35,041 bases of DNA, taken from assembly GCA_024278455.1 (NCBI GenBank), contig JAJRTE010000189.1, positions 1 to 35,041 on the forward strand. The letters are read 5' to 3'. The position numbers and the translations under genes are program-made. Positions 17,488 to 25,616 of this stretch are shown here, in pieces. The notes below the pieces were generated by a model. That model saw only the letters and a program-made list of their open reading frames with translations. It ran no database searches and had not been told where the DNA came from. Position 1 is the stretch's first letter. Each line of letters starts with the position of its first letter. The DNA comes from Myxococcota bacterium (GTDB taxonomy: Bacteria; Myxococcota_A; UBA796; JAJRTE01).

Positions 17488-19197
17488 TCACCAGGTGAAC
17501 GAGAAGCCGCCGGTGGCTTCTACCCATCCGCCAGGGCTCCGCAACAACAGGTCGTGATCGAACGCACCCAGGGCCATGGCCCAGAGTTGGAACGTATCCA
17601 CGACCATGCTCGAGGCGCGGGCATAACCAATATGTTGGAAGGTGTGCAGGCCGGAATCGTGGGCGAAGGTCCACTGGTCCAGGATACCGCCGCCGAGCCA
17701 AACCTTGCCAGCGACTCGAGTAGAAAGCCCCAGGTCCAGTCGGGCCTGCTGCCGGGTTCCATCCCCGTAGTCCGCCGCGGCCTCCACCGCGAGGCCGGCC
17801 ACCGGGTCGCGACGGTAGCGCACCCCCCCGGCGACGACCCACTCGTCGTAGCTGGTCCCACCCTCCTGGAAGTAGTAGAGATAGGGCTTGACAGAGCGAT
17901 CGACGCTGCGCTGGAGGCGGAACCCGAGGTCGATCCGTGTCAACGTGCGGCCGGCGAGGGCGGTCGGCCAGGCCCCGGGCAAGAGGTCCATCTCCTCGAG
18001 GTAGAGCGGATGGCCCGCGTATCGCATGCTCAGCTCGATCCGCCGTTTCGGGCTCGAGCCGTAGACGACCAACAGGGTGCCGTCAGCCAGGTCGAGACCG
18101 GACTGGCCATCCGCGGACGCCCCGGCGGGCACGTAGTCCACGGTCGCACTCTCGCGGACCACCCACGTTTCGCCCCGGGTGTACCCGCTGTCCAGGTAGA
18201 TGGACTGCCGGCTCGCGGATGCCTGGTAGAAGGTGCTCGCCGCGCCCCCGGACACGCGCCAGGTTTCATCCCCGCGCGCTCCGTGCCAGGTGGCCGCGCC
18301 CCCGAACGCTGGCGCGACGGCCCTGGGCAACAGGCTGTCCGGAGCGGGCCGGAGGCCGCCGAACAGGCTGAAATCGGTCCGCGATCCATGCCAGGCAGCC
18401 TCACCGCCATCCACGATGCCGACATTTCGAGCCGCGGGACGGAAACGCCCGATCGAGGCGGCGACCCTGCGGCCCCCGGGCGCATACCGCAAAGCGACCT
18501 CACGGAACAACGGGATGGCCCGCTGGCCCCCGAGGTAGCGGTCGGGGTTGTCGTCGTACCGAATATCGAGCGCGCCCCTCACGACCAAATCGAGCCCGTT
18601 GTGTCCCAGGTCTTCTGCTCGAGCGCGGAGAAAGACGGACTGCTCCTGCCTGGCGAGCCACGCGGCGTCGAGAGCGGCTCGAGCCGTCATGCGGCTCGCG
18701 GCGCGACCCTCGAATCGGAATGCCCGTTCGGCGTTCCGGTCGTGCTGGTACCGCACGACGGTTCTCGGTGCAGAGGCAAGGGCGGCCCGCCACCGGGAGG
18801 GCCATTCGGCTTCCGGAACGAGGATTGCCGTCCTCTCGGCCGCGGCCGGTGCCTCCTGTTCCGCCGGCGCAGAGGGCGGTGGGGGGCTGAACGCAAAAGT
18901 ATCGCCTTGGTGGATGGTTGTGGAAGCCGACTGGACTCGGGCCGATGCGCGCCTGTCCGAAGTGTGTGACACTTGCACGGTGGCGATCTCGTCTCCCATT
19001 CGTTGCAAGGTCAGGACCTGTCCGGGGGTGAGTCCGTCGAGCGCGCCCCGGTCGACGAAAACGTCGCCGCGGGTCACGTAAAGGACATGCCCCTCGACCT
19101 GGGCCAGGGCCACGGACGGATGGAGTGGGCACAGGACGAGGGACGCGGCCGCCCAGGACAGATGCAACCAGACCCGGCACAGGGGATGGTCTCTCAT
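17488..19197 (-). CDS. Outer-membrane beta-barrel protein of the cytochrome cluster
   Basis: A 569-residue protein from the ATG at 19197, which gives a signal peptide ending at VALA before QVEGH. An in-frame ATG at 19272 would give an unusually long leader. After the signal comes an SH3-like domain (HVLYVTRGDVFVDRGALDGL; VLTLQRMGDEIATVQV), a Pro/Ala linker, then about 400 residues of alternating amphipathic strands (DLVVRGALDIRYDD; DFSLFGGLRPAPDSL; RRIELSMRYAGHPLYLEE; LTRIDLGFRLQ) ending in GGFSFTW, the terminal aromatic expected of barrel proteins. It has no haem motif. It follows the 12-haem gene by 123 bases on the same strand, so it may be the porin sheath of a porin-cytochrome complex, like OmbB of Geobacter. 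That role is inference. Confidence 0.85.
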   Translation of the reverse strand: MRDHPLCRVWLHLSWAAASLVLCPLHPSVALAQVEGHVLYVTRGDVFVDRGALDGLTPGQVLTLQRMGDEIATVQVSHTSDRRASARVQSASTTIHQGDTFAFSPPPPSAPAEQEAPAAAERTAILVPEAEWPSRWRAALASAPRTVVRYQHDRNAERAFRFEGRAASRMTARAALDAAWLARQEQSVFLRARAEDLGHNGLDLVVRGALDIRYDDNPDRYLGGQRAIPLFREVALRYAPGGRRVAASIGRFRPAARNVGIVDGGEAAWHGSRTDFSLFGGLRPAPDSLLPRAVAPAFGGAATWHGARGDETWRVSGGAASTFYQASASRQSIYLDSGYTRGETWVVRESATVDYVPAGASADGQSGLDLADGTLLVVYGSSPKRRIELSMRYAGHPLYLEEMDLLPGAWPTALAGRTLTRIDLGFRLQRSVDRSVKPYLYYFQEGGTSYDEWVVAGGVRYRRDPVAGLAVEAAADYGDGTRQQARLDLGLSTRVAGKVWLGGGILDQWTFAHDSGLHTFQHIGYARASSMVVDTFQLWAMALGAFDHDLLLRSPGGWVEATGGFSFTW

Positions 19198-19320
19198 GAG
19201 GAACACAGCCGAGGCCTGGTGAGAAGACAGCCCGATTCGCGACGCTGCGCGCTGGCGATTGATACCCTTCATCCTCGATCCAGTCCTGGAACGTTGCACG
19301 GAAGGTTCATCGAGAACATG

Positions 19321-20418
19321 TCAGTCGTCCTCCCCCTCCTCCTTGCCATCGGGATGGCAGGAATAGCACTTGTCGTTGTTGCATTCATAGTTGCGAACCT
19401 CCCCCTTGTGCTCCGGGTCCATCTTCGCACACGTGTGTTCCCCGGTATGGCACTCGATGCAGACAAACGATGCGTAGTTCGAGTTGTCGAGGTGGCACTC
19501 ATCGCAGGTGTAGCGGCCATGGTCCCCGGACGTGATCGGGAAATAGCCATTGTGCTCGCTCATGGTGATGACCACCTCCCCGTCCGGATGGCATTCGAGG
19601 CAGTCATCGGAGTCGTAGCGGTAGCCGGTCACACTGCTGTGGTCGGAATCCATGGATGATTTGTCGTGCTCGTGACATTCGATGCAAGAGAAGGTGTCGT
19701 AAGATCCGGACGAGTGGCATTCGCTGCACCCGGCATCGGCGTGAGGACTCTTTTCATCGATGGGGAAGGCGTCGTGTTCGTCTCGAGACAGGCTGACGCT
19801 GCCATCGGGATGGCAAGACAGGCAGGTATCGGAGTCATAGACATAGCCGGAGACGCCGGCGTGGGCGCTGTCCATGGCCGGTTGGTCGTGCTCGTGGCAG
19901 CTCAGGCAGGTGAATTCGGCGTAGGTGTCCCCCTGGTGGCAGTCCCCGCACTCCACGCTGTCGTGGTTGGAGCCCCCGCTGATGGGAAAATAGGAGGCCG
20001 TGTGGGTGTCTCGAGAGATGATCGTCCCGGTCGGGTGGCAACCGTAGCACTCGGTGGAGTGATAAGTGTACCCCGCGACCGTGAGATGGGCGCTGTCCGT
20101 GGCCTGTTTTTCATGGGCGTGGCACTCGAGGCAGGTGAATTCCGAGAAAGAGTCGAAACCGCCGTGGCAGAGGTTGCAGTCGCCCGTGGGATTTTCCTCG
20201 ATGCCGTGGGCGATGGGGAACATCTCTGCGTTGTGGCGCTGTGGCGTCATCCCCTGGACGACGAGCGAGGGGTAGTCCGGCCCAAAGCAGGTGACGGCGG
20301 CCAGGGCTGCGAACAGGGAAAGAGCCACGACACGGGCGGCCAGGTCGCGCCCACCGGTGAAGCCGCGTGCGTGGCGCCCGACCGCACCGTTCTTTCCGTC
20401 TCTTGCTGCCGGCTTCAT
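19321..20418 (-). CDS. Exported dodecahaem c-type cytochrome
   Basis: A 365-residue protein with 12 CxxCH sites. A hydrophobic export segment lies at residues 27-43 (AARVVALSLFAALAAV), with Cys44 in AVTC. That would be a poor lipobox because of Thr at -1, so lipid anchoring is uncertain. The haem sites fall in four modules of three (about residues 81-130, 157-206, 231-279 and 305-356). Each has CxxCH, a CxECHEHD-like site, then GYxYDSDxCLxCHPDG. Extra His residues (EHD, SAH) could serve as sixth ligands. GGAGG six bases before ATG at 20418 lies inside the end of the 30-haem gene, two bases away, so translation is coupled. The repeats suggest internal duplication. Probable role: periplasmic or outer-membrane electron carrier. 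Confidence 0.93.
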   Translation of the reverse strand: MKPAARDGKNGAVGRHARGFTGGRDLAARVVALSLFAALAAVTCFGPDYPSLVVQGMTPQRHNAEMFPIAHGIEENPTGDCNLCHGGFDSFSEFTCLECHAHEKQATDSAHLTVAGYTYHSTECYGCHPTGTIISRDTHTASYFPISGGSNHDSVECGDCHQGDTYAEFTCLSCHEHDQPAMDSAHAGVSGYVYDSDTCLSCHPDGSVSLSRDEHDAFPIDEKSPHADAGCSECHSSGSYDTFSCIECHEHDKSSMDSDHSSVTGYRYDSDDCLECHPDGEVVITMSEHNGYFPITSGDHGRYTCDECHLDNSNYASFVCIECHTGEHTCAKMDPEHKGEVRNYECNNDKCYSCHPDGKEEGEDD

Positions 20419-20420
20419 GG

Positions 20421-23081
20421 TCAACCTCCGGGATGGCACTGATAGCACTTGCGGTCCGCACATTCGTAGCCGTTCACGTTCTGGTGCCTCGAGGCCTGGC
20501 ACCCGTGGCACCCCGTGCAGGAGAAGGTGGCCTGCGAGCAGGTGCCGGACGCTGGTGGAATCGTTCCGGTATGGCAGTCGTTGCATGCGATCCCGGCATG
20601 GTGGCTGCCCTGGCGGATTGGGAAGCAGGCGTCGTGCTGGACGAACGCAGCACGCTTCCATGACAGGGGGGTGTGACAGGACTCGCACCGGGATGAGAAC
20701 CCCGAATGGTCCACCTTGCCGTTGCCCGGGCCGGGCGCCTGGTCGTGGCAGGCGACACAGGCGGTCGGCGTTCGACCGAACCCCAGGTCGCGAACATCCT
20801 GGTGGCACTCCGTGCACGGGGTCATGGCGTGCTTGCCGATGAGCGGGAAGCCAGTCTGCGCGTGTCGGGCCAGGGACATCGCGATGTCGTCGAAATCCGT
20901 CTCGCGGTGACACGAATCGCAGTCCTGTCCCAGCATGCCCCTGTGGACGTCCTCGTGGCACCCCACACAGGTGAGCGGGAGGGGGTTGGCGTCCTGGCCG
21001 TGGCAGCTCCTGCAACTCAGCGGGCGGTGCCGCCCGCGCAGCGGGAACCCTGTCTGCTCATGGCTGAACGTGACGCGTTTCCAGCCGGTCTCCTCGTGGC
21101 ACACCGAGCAGTCGGTGAGTGGCGTATCGGTGCCCGGCCAGGCCGGCGGCAATCCCCACGGCGGCGTGGTAGCTCGCAGGCTTCCCGTCGCACCCCCCGC
21201 GGACTGCCGGAGCCGTTCGCGTCCCGAACTGCCTGCCGCGGCCAGGATGACATTTGCGTCGAGATAGGCGCCCTCGTGTTCGTCTTCGTGGCACCATCCG
21301 CATGCCATGGGTGTCGGGCGATATACGGAAACCAGGCGATCGTCCTCCAGGGCGAGACGGTGATGGCATTTGTCGCACTGGACCTTGCCGTGTTCGCCCT
21401 TCAGAGGCCAGTCGCTATACCGCGGGTCGTCATGGGTGAACCGGATGGCCTTGAAGCCTTCCACCGCGTGGCACGAGGAGCAGGCCAGCTTCGGTTCGAT
21501 CATACGGAACTGGCCAAAGTGCTGGTCCTCGTGGCAGGCGACGCAATCTCCGGCTTCGATGGGCGTGTACCGGAAGAACGTGCCCCGAGCGTCGGTTTCG
21601 GCAGGATGGCAGGCTTGGCACCGGACCGAAGCATGTTTGCCCTCGAGCGGGTACTTGGTCCGGGCGTCGTGATCGAACGTGCCGGCCAGCCGCCAGGTCG
21701 CTTTCTGGTGGCAGTCGATGCACTTCCGGCCGGCGAACTGGCCCCGGTGCGGGGACTCGTGGCAGCTCGAGCATTCTGAGAATTCCTTGTCGGGGGCGCG
21801 CAGGCGCCAGGGAGACAGGACGAGCGACGAGAGTTTCCCGGATGAGGGTGGTTTCGCCGGTCCGACCTCGAACGGCTTCCCGAGCTTTTTCAAGTGGCAC
21901 TCCGCGCAAGGCGTTGCAAGGTGGGCGTCCTGAAGCGGGAAGCGCGCCTGCGCATGGTCCTCGAGGGAGTAGTTCACGGGCAGATAGCCATCGAGGGAAT
22001 GGCAGGACGTGCACTTGATGGACCACATCTCCTCGTCCGGGATGTCCGGGTGCGCGTTGGGATGACACCGCTGGCACCGATCGTGCGCGATCGGCTTGAG
22101 GTGGCGCTTCCCGCTACCATCCTTCCGGTGGCACCTTTCGCACGGCACCGTCCTGTGCCGGCCTTGCAGGGGGAAATCGGTTTTCTGGTGGAAGGCGACC
22201 TTTTCTGCACCGAGCTTGACCCGCCAGGAATCGTGGTTGTGGCACGTCATGCACTTTGGGCCGAAACGATTGCGGTGCGGGTCCTTGTGACACGACGAGC
22301 AACGACCGTGCTCCACGGGTCTGAACCGGGCGAAGGTGGGGGCTCGAGGCGCCGGGAAGGCGGTCGCGGCGTACGCGGTGTCGGTCGCGGCCGGATGGCA
22401 CCTGTCGCAAGGAACGCGCTCGTGTGCACCCTCGAGCACCCATACCTTGGCATGGTCGAACCCGGGTGCCGGCTTCCAGGCGGTCGCGTCGTGGCAATCG
22501 GCGCAGGTCGACCCCAGCGAGCCGCGGTGCTCGTCGAAGTGGCAGGCGGAACAGGCGCGGGGGAGACCCAGGAACGTCGTCGCCGCGGGGTTCTTCTGGA
22601 TCCATGTCAGCACGGACTTGTTGTCGATGTGTCTTTTGTCGTGGCATTTCTCGCACCCCAGGGGGCGGTGGGCGCCTTCGAGCCTCCAGCCGGTTTCGTC
22701 GTGGGGGAAGCGCGTCATGTCCCCGGTGGGCCAGATGATCGCCTGCGCGTCCCGTCCCATGTGGTCATGGTGGCACGTCTCGCACGACTGTCCCCGGACC
22801 CGATCCCGCGCGTGGAATCCCTTCCGCGCGGCGATGCGATACTTGAGGGGCCTGTGACAGGCCAGGCACTTGTTGCGGTCCACCTTGTTGCCGGCGGAGT
22901 GGCATGCCGTGCACCGGCCGAGGGAATCCAGGTGCGCATGACCGTCGAGCAGCGCCCCGGGCGAGAAAACCTGTGCCGTGGTCGTCGCAGCCTCCTCGCC
23001 TGGCCCAGCCGGCCCCAGGCCGATCGAGGCGCCCCACACCGTCGAGGCGGCGACGGCCGCCAACACCGGCAGGCAGAGCAT
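20421..23081 (-). CDS. Exported 30-haem c-type cytochrome
   Basis: An 886-residue protein with 30 CxxCH motifs by my count, the last being CYQCHPGG at the C terminus. The ATG at 23081 has AAGG six bases upstream and starts a signal peptide (MLCLPVLAAVAASTVWGA). A GTG at 23114, overlapping the upstream gene, would add 11 residues (VDILTFLGKVR) and a more basic n-region. Sites recur as pairs: one in a CxxCHxxxH context (CHFDEH, CHKDPH, CHEDQH, CHEDEH, CHEDVH) and one after FPLxGxHxxxxC (FPLQGRHRTVPC, YPLEGKHASVRC, FPLRGRHRPLSC, FPLIGKHAMTPC). This looks like repeated duplication. The gene lies 20 bases after the oxidoreductase gene. The likely role is a long periplasmic wire fed from the membrane. 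Confidence 0.94.
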   Translation of the reverse strand: MLCLPVLAAVAASTVWGASIGLGPAGPGEEAATTTAQVFSPGALLDGHAHLDSLGRCTACHSAGNKVDRNKCLACHRPLKYRIAARKGFHARDRVRGQSCETCHHDHMGRDAQAIIWPTGDMTRFPHDETGWRLEGAHRPLGCEKCHDKRHIDNKSVLTWIQKNPAATTFLGLPRACSACHFDEHRGSLGSTCADCHDATAWKPAPGFDHAKVWVLEGAHERVPCDRCHPAATDTAYAATAFPAPRAPTFARFRPVEHGRCSSCHKDPHRNRFGPKCMTCHNHDSWRVKLGAEKVAFHQKTDFPLQGRHRTVPCERCHRKDGSGKRHLKPIAHDRCQRCHPNAHPDIPDEEMWSIKCTSCHSLDGYLPVNYSLEDHAQARFPLQDAHLATPCAECHLKKLGKPFEVGPAKPPSSGKLSSLVLSPWRLRAPDKEFSECSSCHESPHRGQFAGRKCIDCHQKATWRLAGTFDHDARTKYPLEGKHASVRCQACHPAETDARGTFFRYTPIEAGDCVACHEDQHFGQFRMIEPKLACSSCHAVEGFKAIRFTHDDPRYSDWPLKGEHGKVQCDKCHHRLALEDDRLVSVYRPTPMACGWCHEDEHEGAYLDANVILAAAGSSGRERLRQSAGGATGSLRATTPPWGLPPAWPGTDTPLTDCSVCHEETGWKRVTFSHEQTGFPLRGRHRPLSCRSCHGQDANPLPLTCVGCHEDVHRGMLGQDCDSCHRETDFDDIAMSLARHAQTGFPLIGKHAMTPCTECHQDVRDLGFGRTPTACVACHDQAPGPGNGKVDHSGFSSRCESCHTPLSWKRAAFVQHDACFPIRQGSHHAGIACNDCHTGTIPPASGTCSQATFSCTGCHGCQASRHQNVNGYECADRKCYQCHPGG

Positions 23082-23101
23082 CCGCACCTTGCCCAGAAAC
23101 G

Positions 23102-25390
23102 TCAGAATATCCACCGGTACCCCACCCAGAATCCGATAATGATGTGCGCGGCGATCAGGAAAACCATGAAGAACGCCAGCACGGCATGGCCCGACCGCCA
23201 GAGGCCCAGCAACCGCTTCAGGCTGGGGAGGTATTCCATCTGGTGCCGGATCCGGAACATTTCTCGCGCGTAACGCTTGAACTCCGCGTGCCTGTCCGGG
23301 TCGGCGATCTCCCCCCTGGCCCGGCGCACCAGACGAACCAGGCGTATCCGTCGCAGGGGCCACACGGCCAACATGCGCCAAAGCAGTGCGGGGAGACTGT
23401 ATCCCGCCTCGCGCTCCAGGTCGAGCACCTCCTGGACCTCCGTGGCGACAGCCAGGCGTTTGAACAAGCGTCCAAAGTCCTTGGCCATTCGCTCGCTCAG
23501 GCTGACCAGGGCGGCGTGGGCAAGGGGACGACCCCTGGGATCCAGCGGCACGAACCCGTAGATGTACCTGCCGACGATGCCGGTCGATACCACTATCCCC
23601 AGGCTGGCATACAGGGCGATCGCGAAGAGGTTCCTGGCGTAGAGCGACGAATGAAGAAGCACCACGGCAGCGCTCGTCAGCCCGGAGAACACGTGGACCT
23701 GGAGCCATGCCCGGATGTCCCCCGCACCGCGAAACAGCCTCGATTCCTTGCGAATCAGGTAGAGGAAGTTCGACACCATGAGCACCAGGGCGATCACGCC
23801 CATGGTCTGGCCCCAGATACCCGTCGGCGCGAACCTTCGGAGTTCCTCGGACGCCGATCGAACGCTCGAGGGGGCGAAGTAGTAGGCGCCGCCCCACCAC
23901 AGCAGGCCGAGTACCAGCCCGGCTCCTGCGCCCGCCAGCGCGACCGCCGTCCTGGTCTTCGCCTTGTCCTGCCTGGCGTGGAAGTCCTTGAGCCCTTCGT
24001 GCCGCACCTGCTTCTTGATCGTCTCGAATACGTCCCACGTGGTCGCCTTGACCTGTCCTTCCACCTCCTCGCCGAAATGACGCTCGAACCGGACTCCGGC
24101 GCGCTTCAGGAGATCCGCAGAGACCTCGCCGCCGGCAAACACGAGCACGGCGTCGTTGCCAAGTTCGATTTCACCCTCATCCACCGCCAGCCTCACCATC
24201 TCGGGCCGAATCTCCAGGACTCGGCTCGCAAGCAGCGCACGAATCAGCCCCTCGTCGACCAGGTGTCGAAACCGTTCACGATTCCTCGGTCCTGCTCGAG
24301 TGATGCGCTCACGGCGATAAGAAAGCGTTACTTCCGCGGATGTCTCCTCCGCAAGCATGCACGCGGCCTCGAGGGCGGAATCGCCGCCGCCGACCACCAG
24401 CACCCGTTGCCCCTCGTACAACCCGGGATCGACCAGGACGTACTGCACCTTGCTCGAGTCCTCGCCGGAAACCCCGAGCTTCCTGGGCGTCCCCCGCCGG
24501 CCAATGCACAGCATCACTCGGCGCGCCCGCACCACGCCAGTGTTGGTCTCGAGCTGGAACACACCGCTTTCACACCGCACGATGTGCCGGACTTCCACCC
24601 CGGTCTCGATCCGGATGTCGTGCTCCTGGACCAGGTCCGCCCACAACTGGACCAGTTCCTCTTTCAGCATGGCCGGGGAGAACACCTTCCCGGCGATGGG
24701 GAGGTCCACCGGCTCGGTGAGGACCAGCTTGCGGCGCGGGTAGTGGAGAATGCTCCCGCCAAGCGATGTTTCGCGTTCCAGAAGACGATAGGAGACCCCC
24801 TGTTGTTGGGCTGCCAGGGCGGCGGTCAGCCCCGCGGGGCCCGCACCGACGATGGCAACGTCCACGAGATCCGCGTCTTCCCGGCGTCGGACGCCGCGCA
24901 ACGACCGGCAAAGATCGACCATCCCCTCCCGGGCCTGACGCGCAGCGTTGGCGACCAGGCCCATGCCTCCGAGTTCCCCGGTGATGTACAGCCCTTCGAC
25001 GTTGGTCTCGAACGTGGGACGCAGGTGCGGAATGTCCACCCCCCGCTCCGCACTCCCGAACACGAGACGAATGGCCCCAACAGGACACTCGGCAGCGCAG
25101 CGGCCATGACCGATACAGCGGGTTCCATCAACCAAGGTTCCCCGCCCGCTGATGAGCCCGAGCACGTTGTCGCCCTGGGGACAGGCCGCCGTGCACGCGC
25201 CCGAGCCTATACACCGTGTGCTGTCGATCACCGGATGGAGCGTCGCCGGGACGGGTCCCGATCCGCCCAGTTCGCGAAGCCTGTCCAGAACTCGAGCTTC
25301 CCCCCTCGAACGACGCCAGAGCCGGAACACGCCGATAAGCAGGACAAGGAACAAGGACCCAAGCAGAAACAGAATGGTATCAAGGGACAT
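23102..25390 (-). CDS. Membrane fusion of ferredoxin-like, FAD/NAD(P) oxidoreductase and di-haem b domains
   Basis: A 762-residue protein. Residues 5-25 form a membrane anchor. Two ferredoxin-like motifs follow, CIGSGACTAACP (Cys60, 66, 70) and CIGHGRCAAECP (Cys92, 98, 102), with Ser63 and His95 where the second Cys of a 4Fe-4S motif normally stands. Residues 177-430 are a thioredoxin-reductase-like two-nucleotide fold: FAD motif VGAGPAGL at 181 and NAD(P) motif VVGGGDSALEA at 332, without a CxxC disulfide. The C terminus has several membrane helices; His566/His580 and His735/His749 are each 14 apart, the spacing for two b haems. I infer electron transfer from NAD(P)H to the 30-haem cytochrome encoded next. 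GGAGG lies 12 bases before the ATG. Confidence 0.92.
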   Translation of the reverse strand: MSLDTILFLLGSLFLVLLIGVFRLWRRSRGEARVLDRLRELGGSGPVPATLHPVIDSTRCIGSGACTAACPQGDNVLGLISGRGTLVDGTRCIGHGRCAAECPVGAIRLVFGSAERGVDIPHLRPTFETNVEGLYITGELGGMGLVANAARQAREGMVDLCRSLRGVRRREDADLVDVAIVGAGPAGLTAALAAQQQGVSYRLLERETSLGGSILHYPRRKLVLTEPVDLPIAGKVFSPAMLKEELVQLWADLVQEHDIRIETGVEVRHIVRCESGVFQLETNTGVVRARRVMLCIGRRGTPRKLGVSGEDSSKVQYVLVDPGLYEGQRVLVVGGGDSALEAACMLAEETSAEVTLSYRRERITRAGPRNRERFRHLVDEGLIRALLASRVLEIRPEMVRLAVDEGEIELGNDAVLVFAGGEVSADLLKRAGVRFERHFGEEVEGQVKATTWDVFETIKKQVRHEGLKDFHARQDKAKTRTAVALAGAGAGLVLGLLWWGGAYYFAPSSVRSASEELRRFAPTGIWGQTMGVIALVLMVSNFLYLIRKESRLFRGAGDIRAWLQVHVFSGLTSAAVVLLHSSLYARNLFAIALYASLGIVVSTGIVGRYIYGFVPLDPRGRPLAHAALVSLSERMAKDFGRLFKRLAVATEVQEVLDLEREAGYSLPALLWRMLAVWPLRRIRLVRLVRRARGEIADPDRHAEFKRYAREMFRIRHQMEYLPSLKRLLGLWRSGHAVLAFFMVFLIAAHIIIGFWVGYRWIF

Positions 25391-25511
25391 CGACCGCTGC
25401 GGCCTCCCAGGTGGACCGGGTGCTCGAGGGAGGACCGTTCAGGTCCGCCAGGTGTTCTCGGCCTCGCGTACCACGCCACGATTGCGCGATTGCCGATCGA
25501 AGATGTGGAGC

Positions 25512-25540
25512 ATCCTACCCCAGGCCAGCGCCGGCGGCAA
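25512..25540 (-). promoter_or_regulatory. Possible promoter of the cytochrome module
   Basis: On the minus strand TTGCCG (25535-25540), 17 bases, TAGGAT (25512-25517), with four of six matches in each box, about 120 bases before the oxidoreductase ATG and downstream of the sulfatase-type gene terminator. Confidence 0.35.
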
Positions 25541-25584
25541 GTATGGTGGACCACAGAAACGGCACAGATCACATCGTCGAAGGG

Positions 25585-25613
25585 AAAAAGGCAACCCGGG
25601 ACAGGGACTCGCC
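25585..25613 (-). terminator. Intrinsic terminator of the sulfatase-superfamily gene
   Basis: On the minus strand, immediately after the stop: stem GGCGA-(bulge GT)-CCC, 6-base loop, GGG-TTGCC, followed by TTTTT (plus-strand AAAAA at 25585-25589). It would separate this gene from the cytochrome module. Confidence 0.55.
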
Positions 25614-25616
25614 CCC

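Noticed and set aside
17000-18969. Rightward 656-codon open frame over the barrel gene
   Set aside because: It is antisense to a protein with signal peptide, strand pattern and terminal aromatic; no motif of its own.
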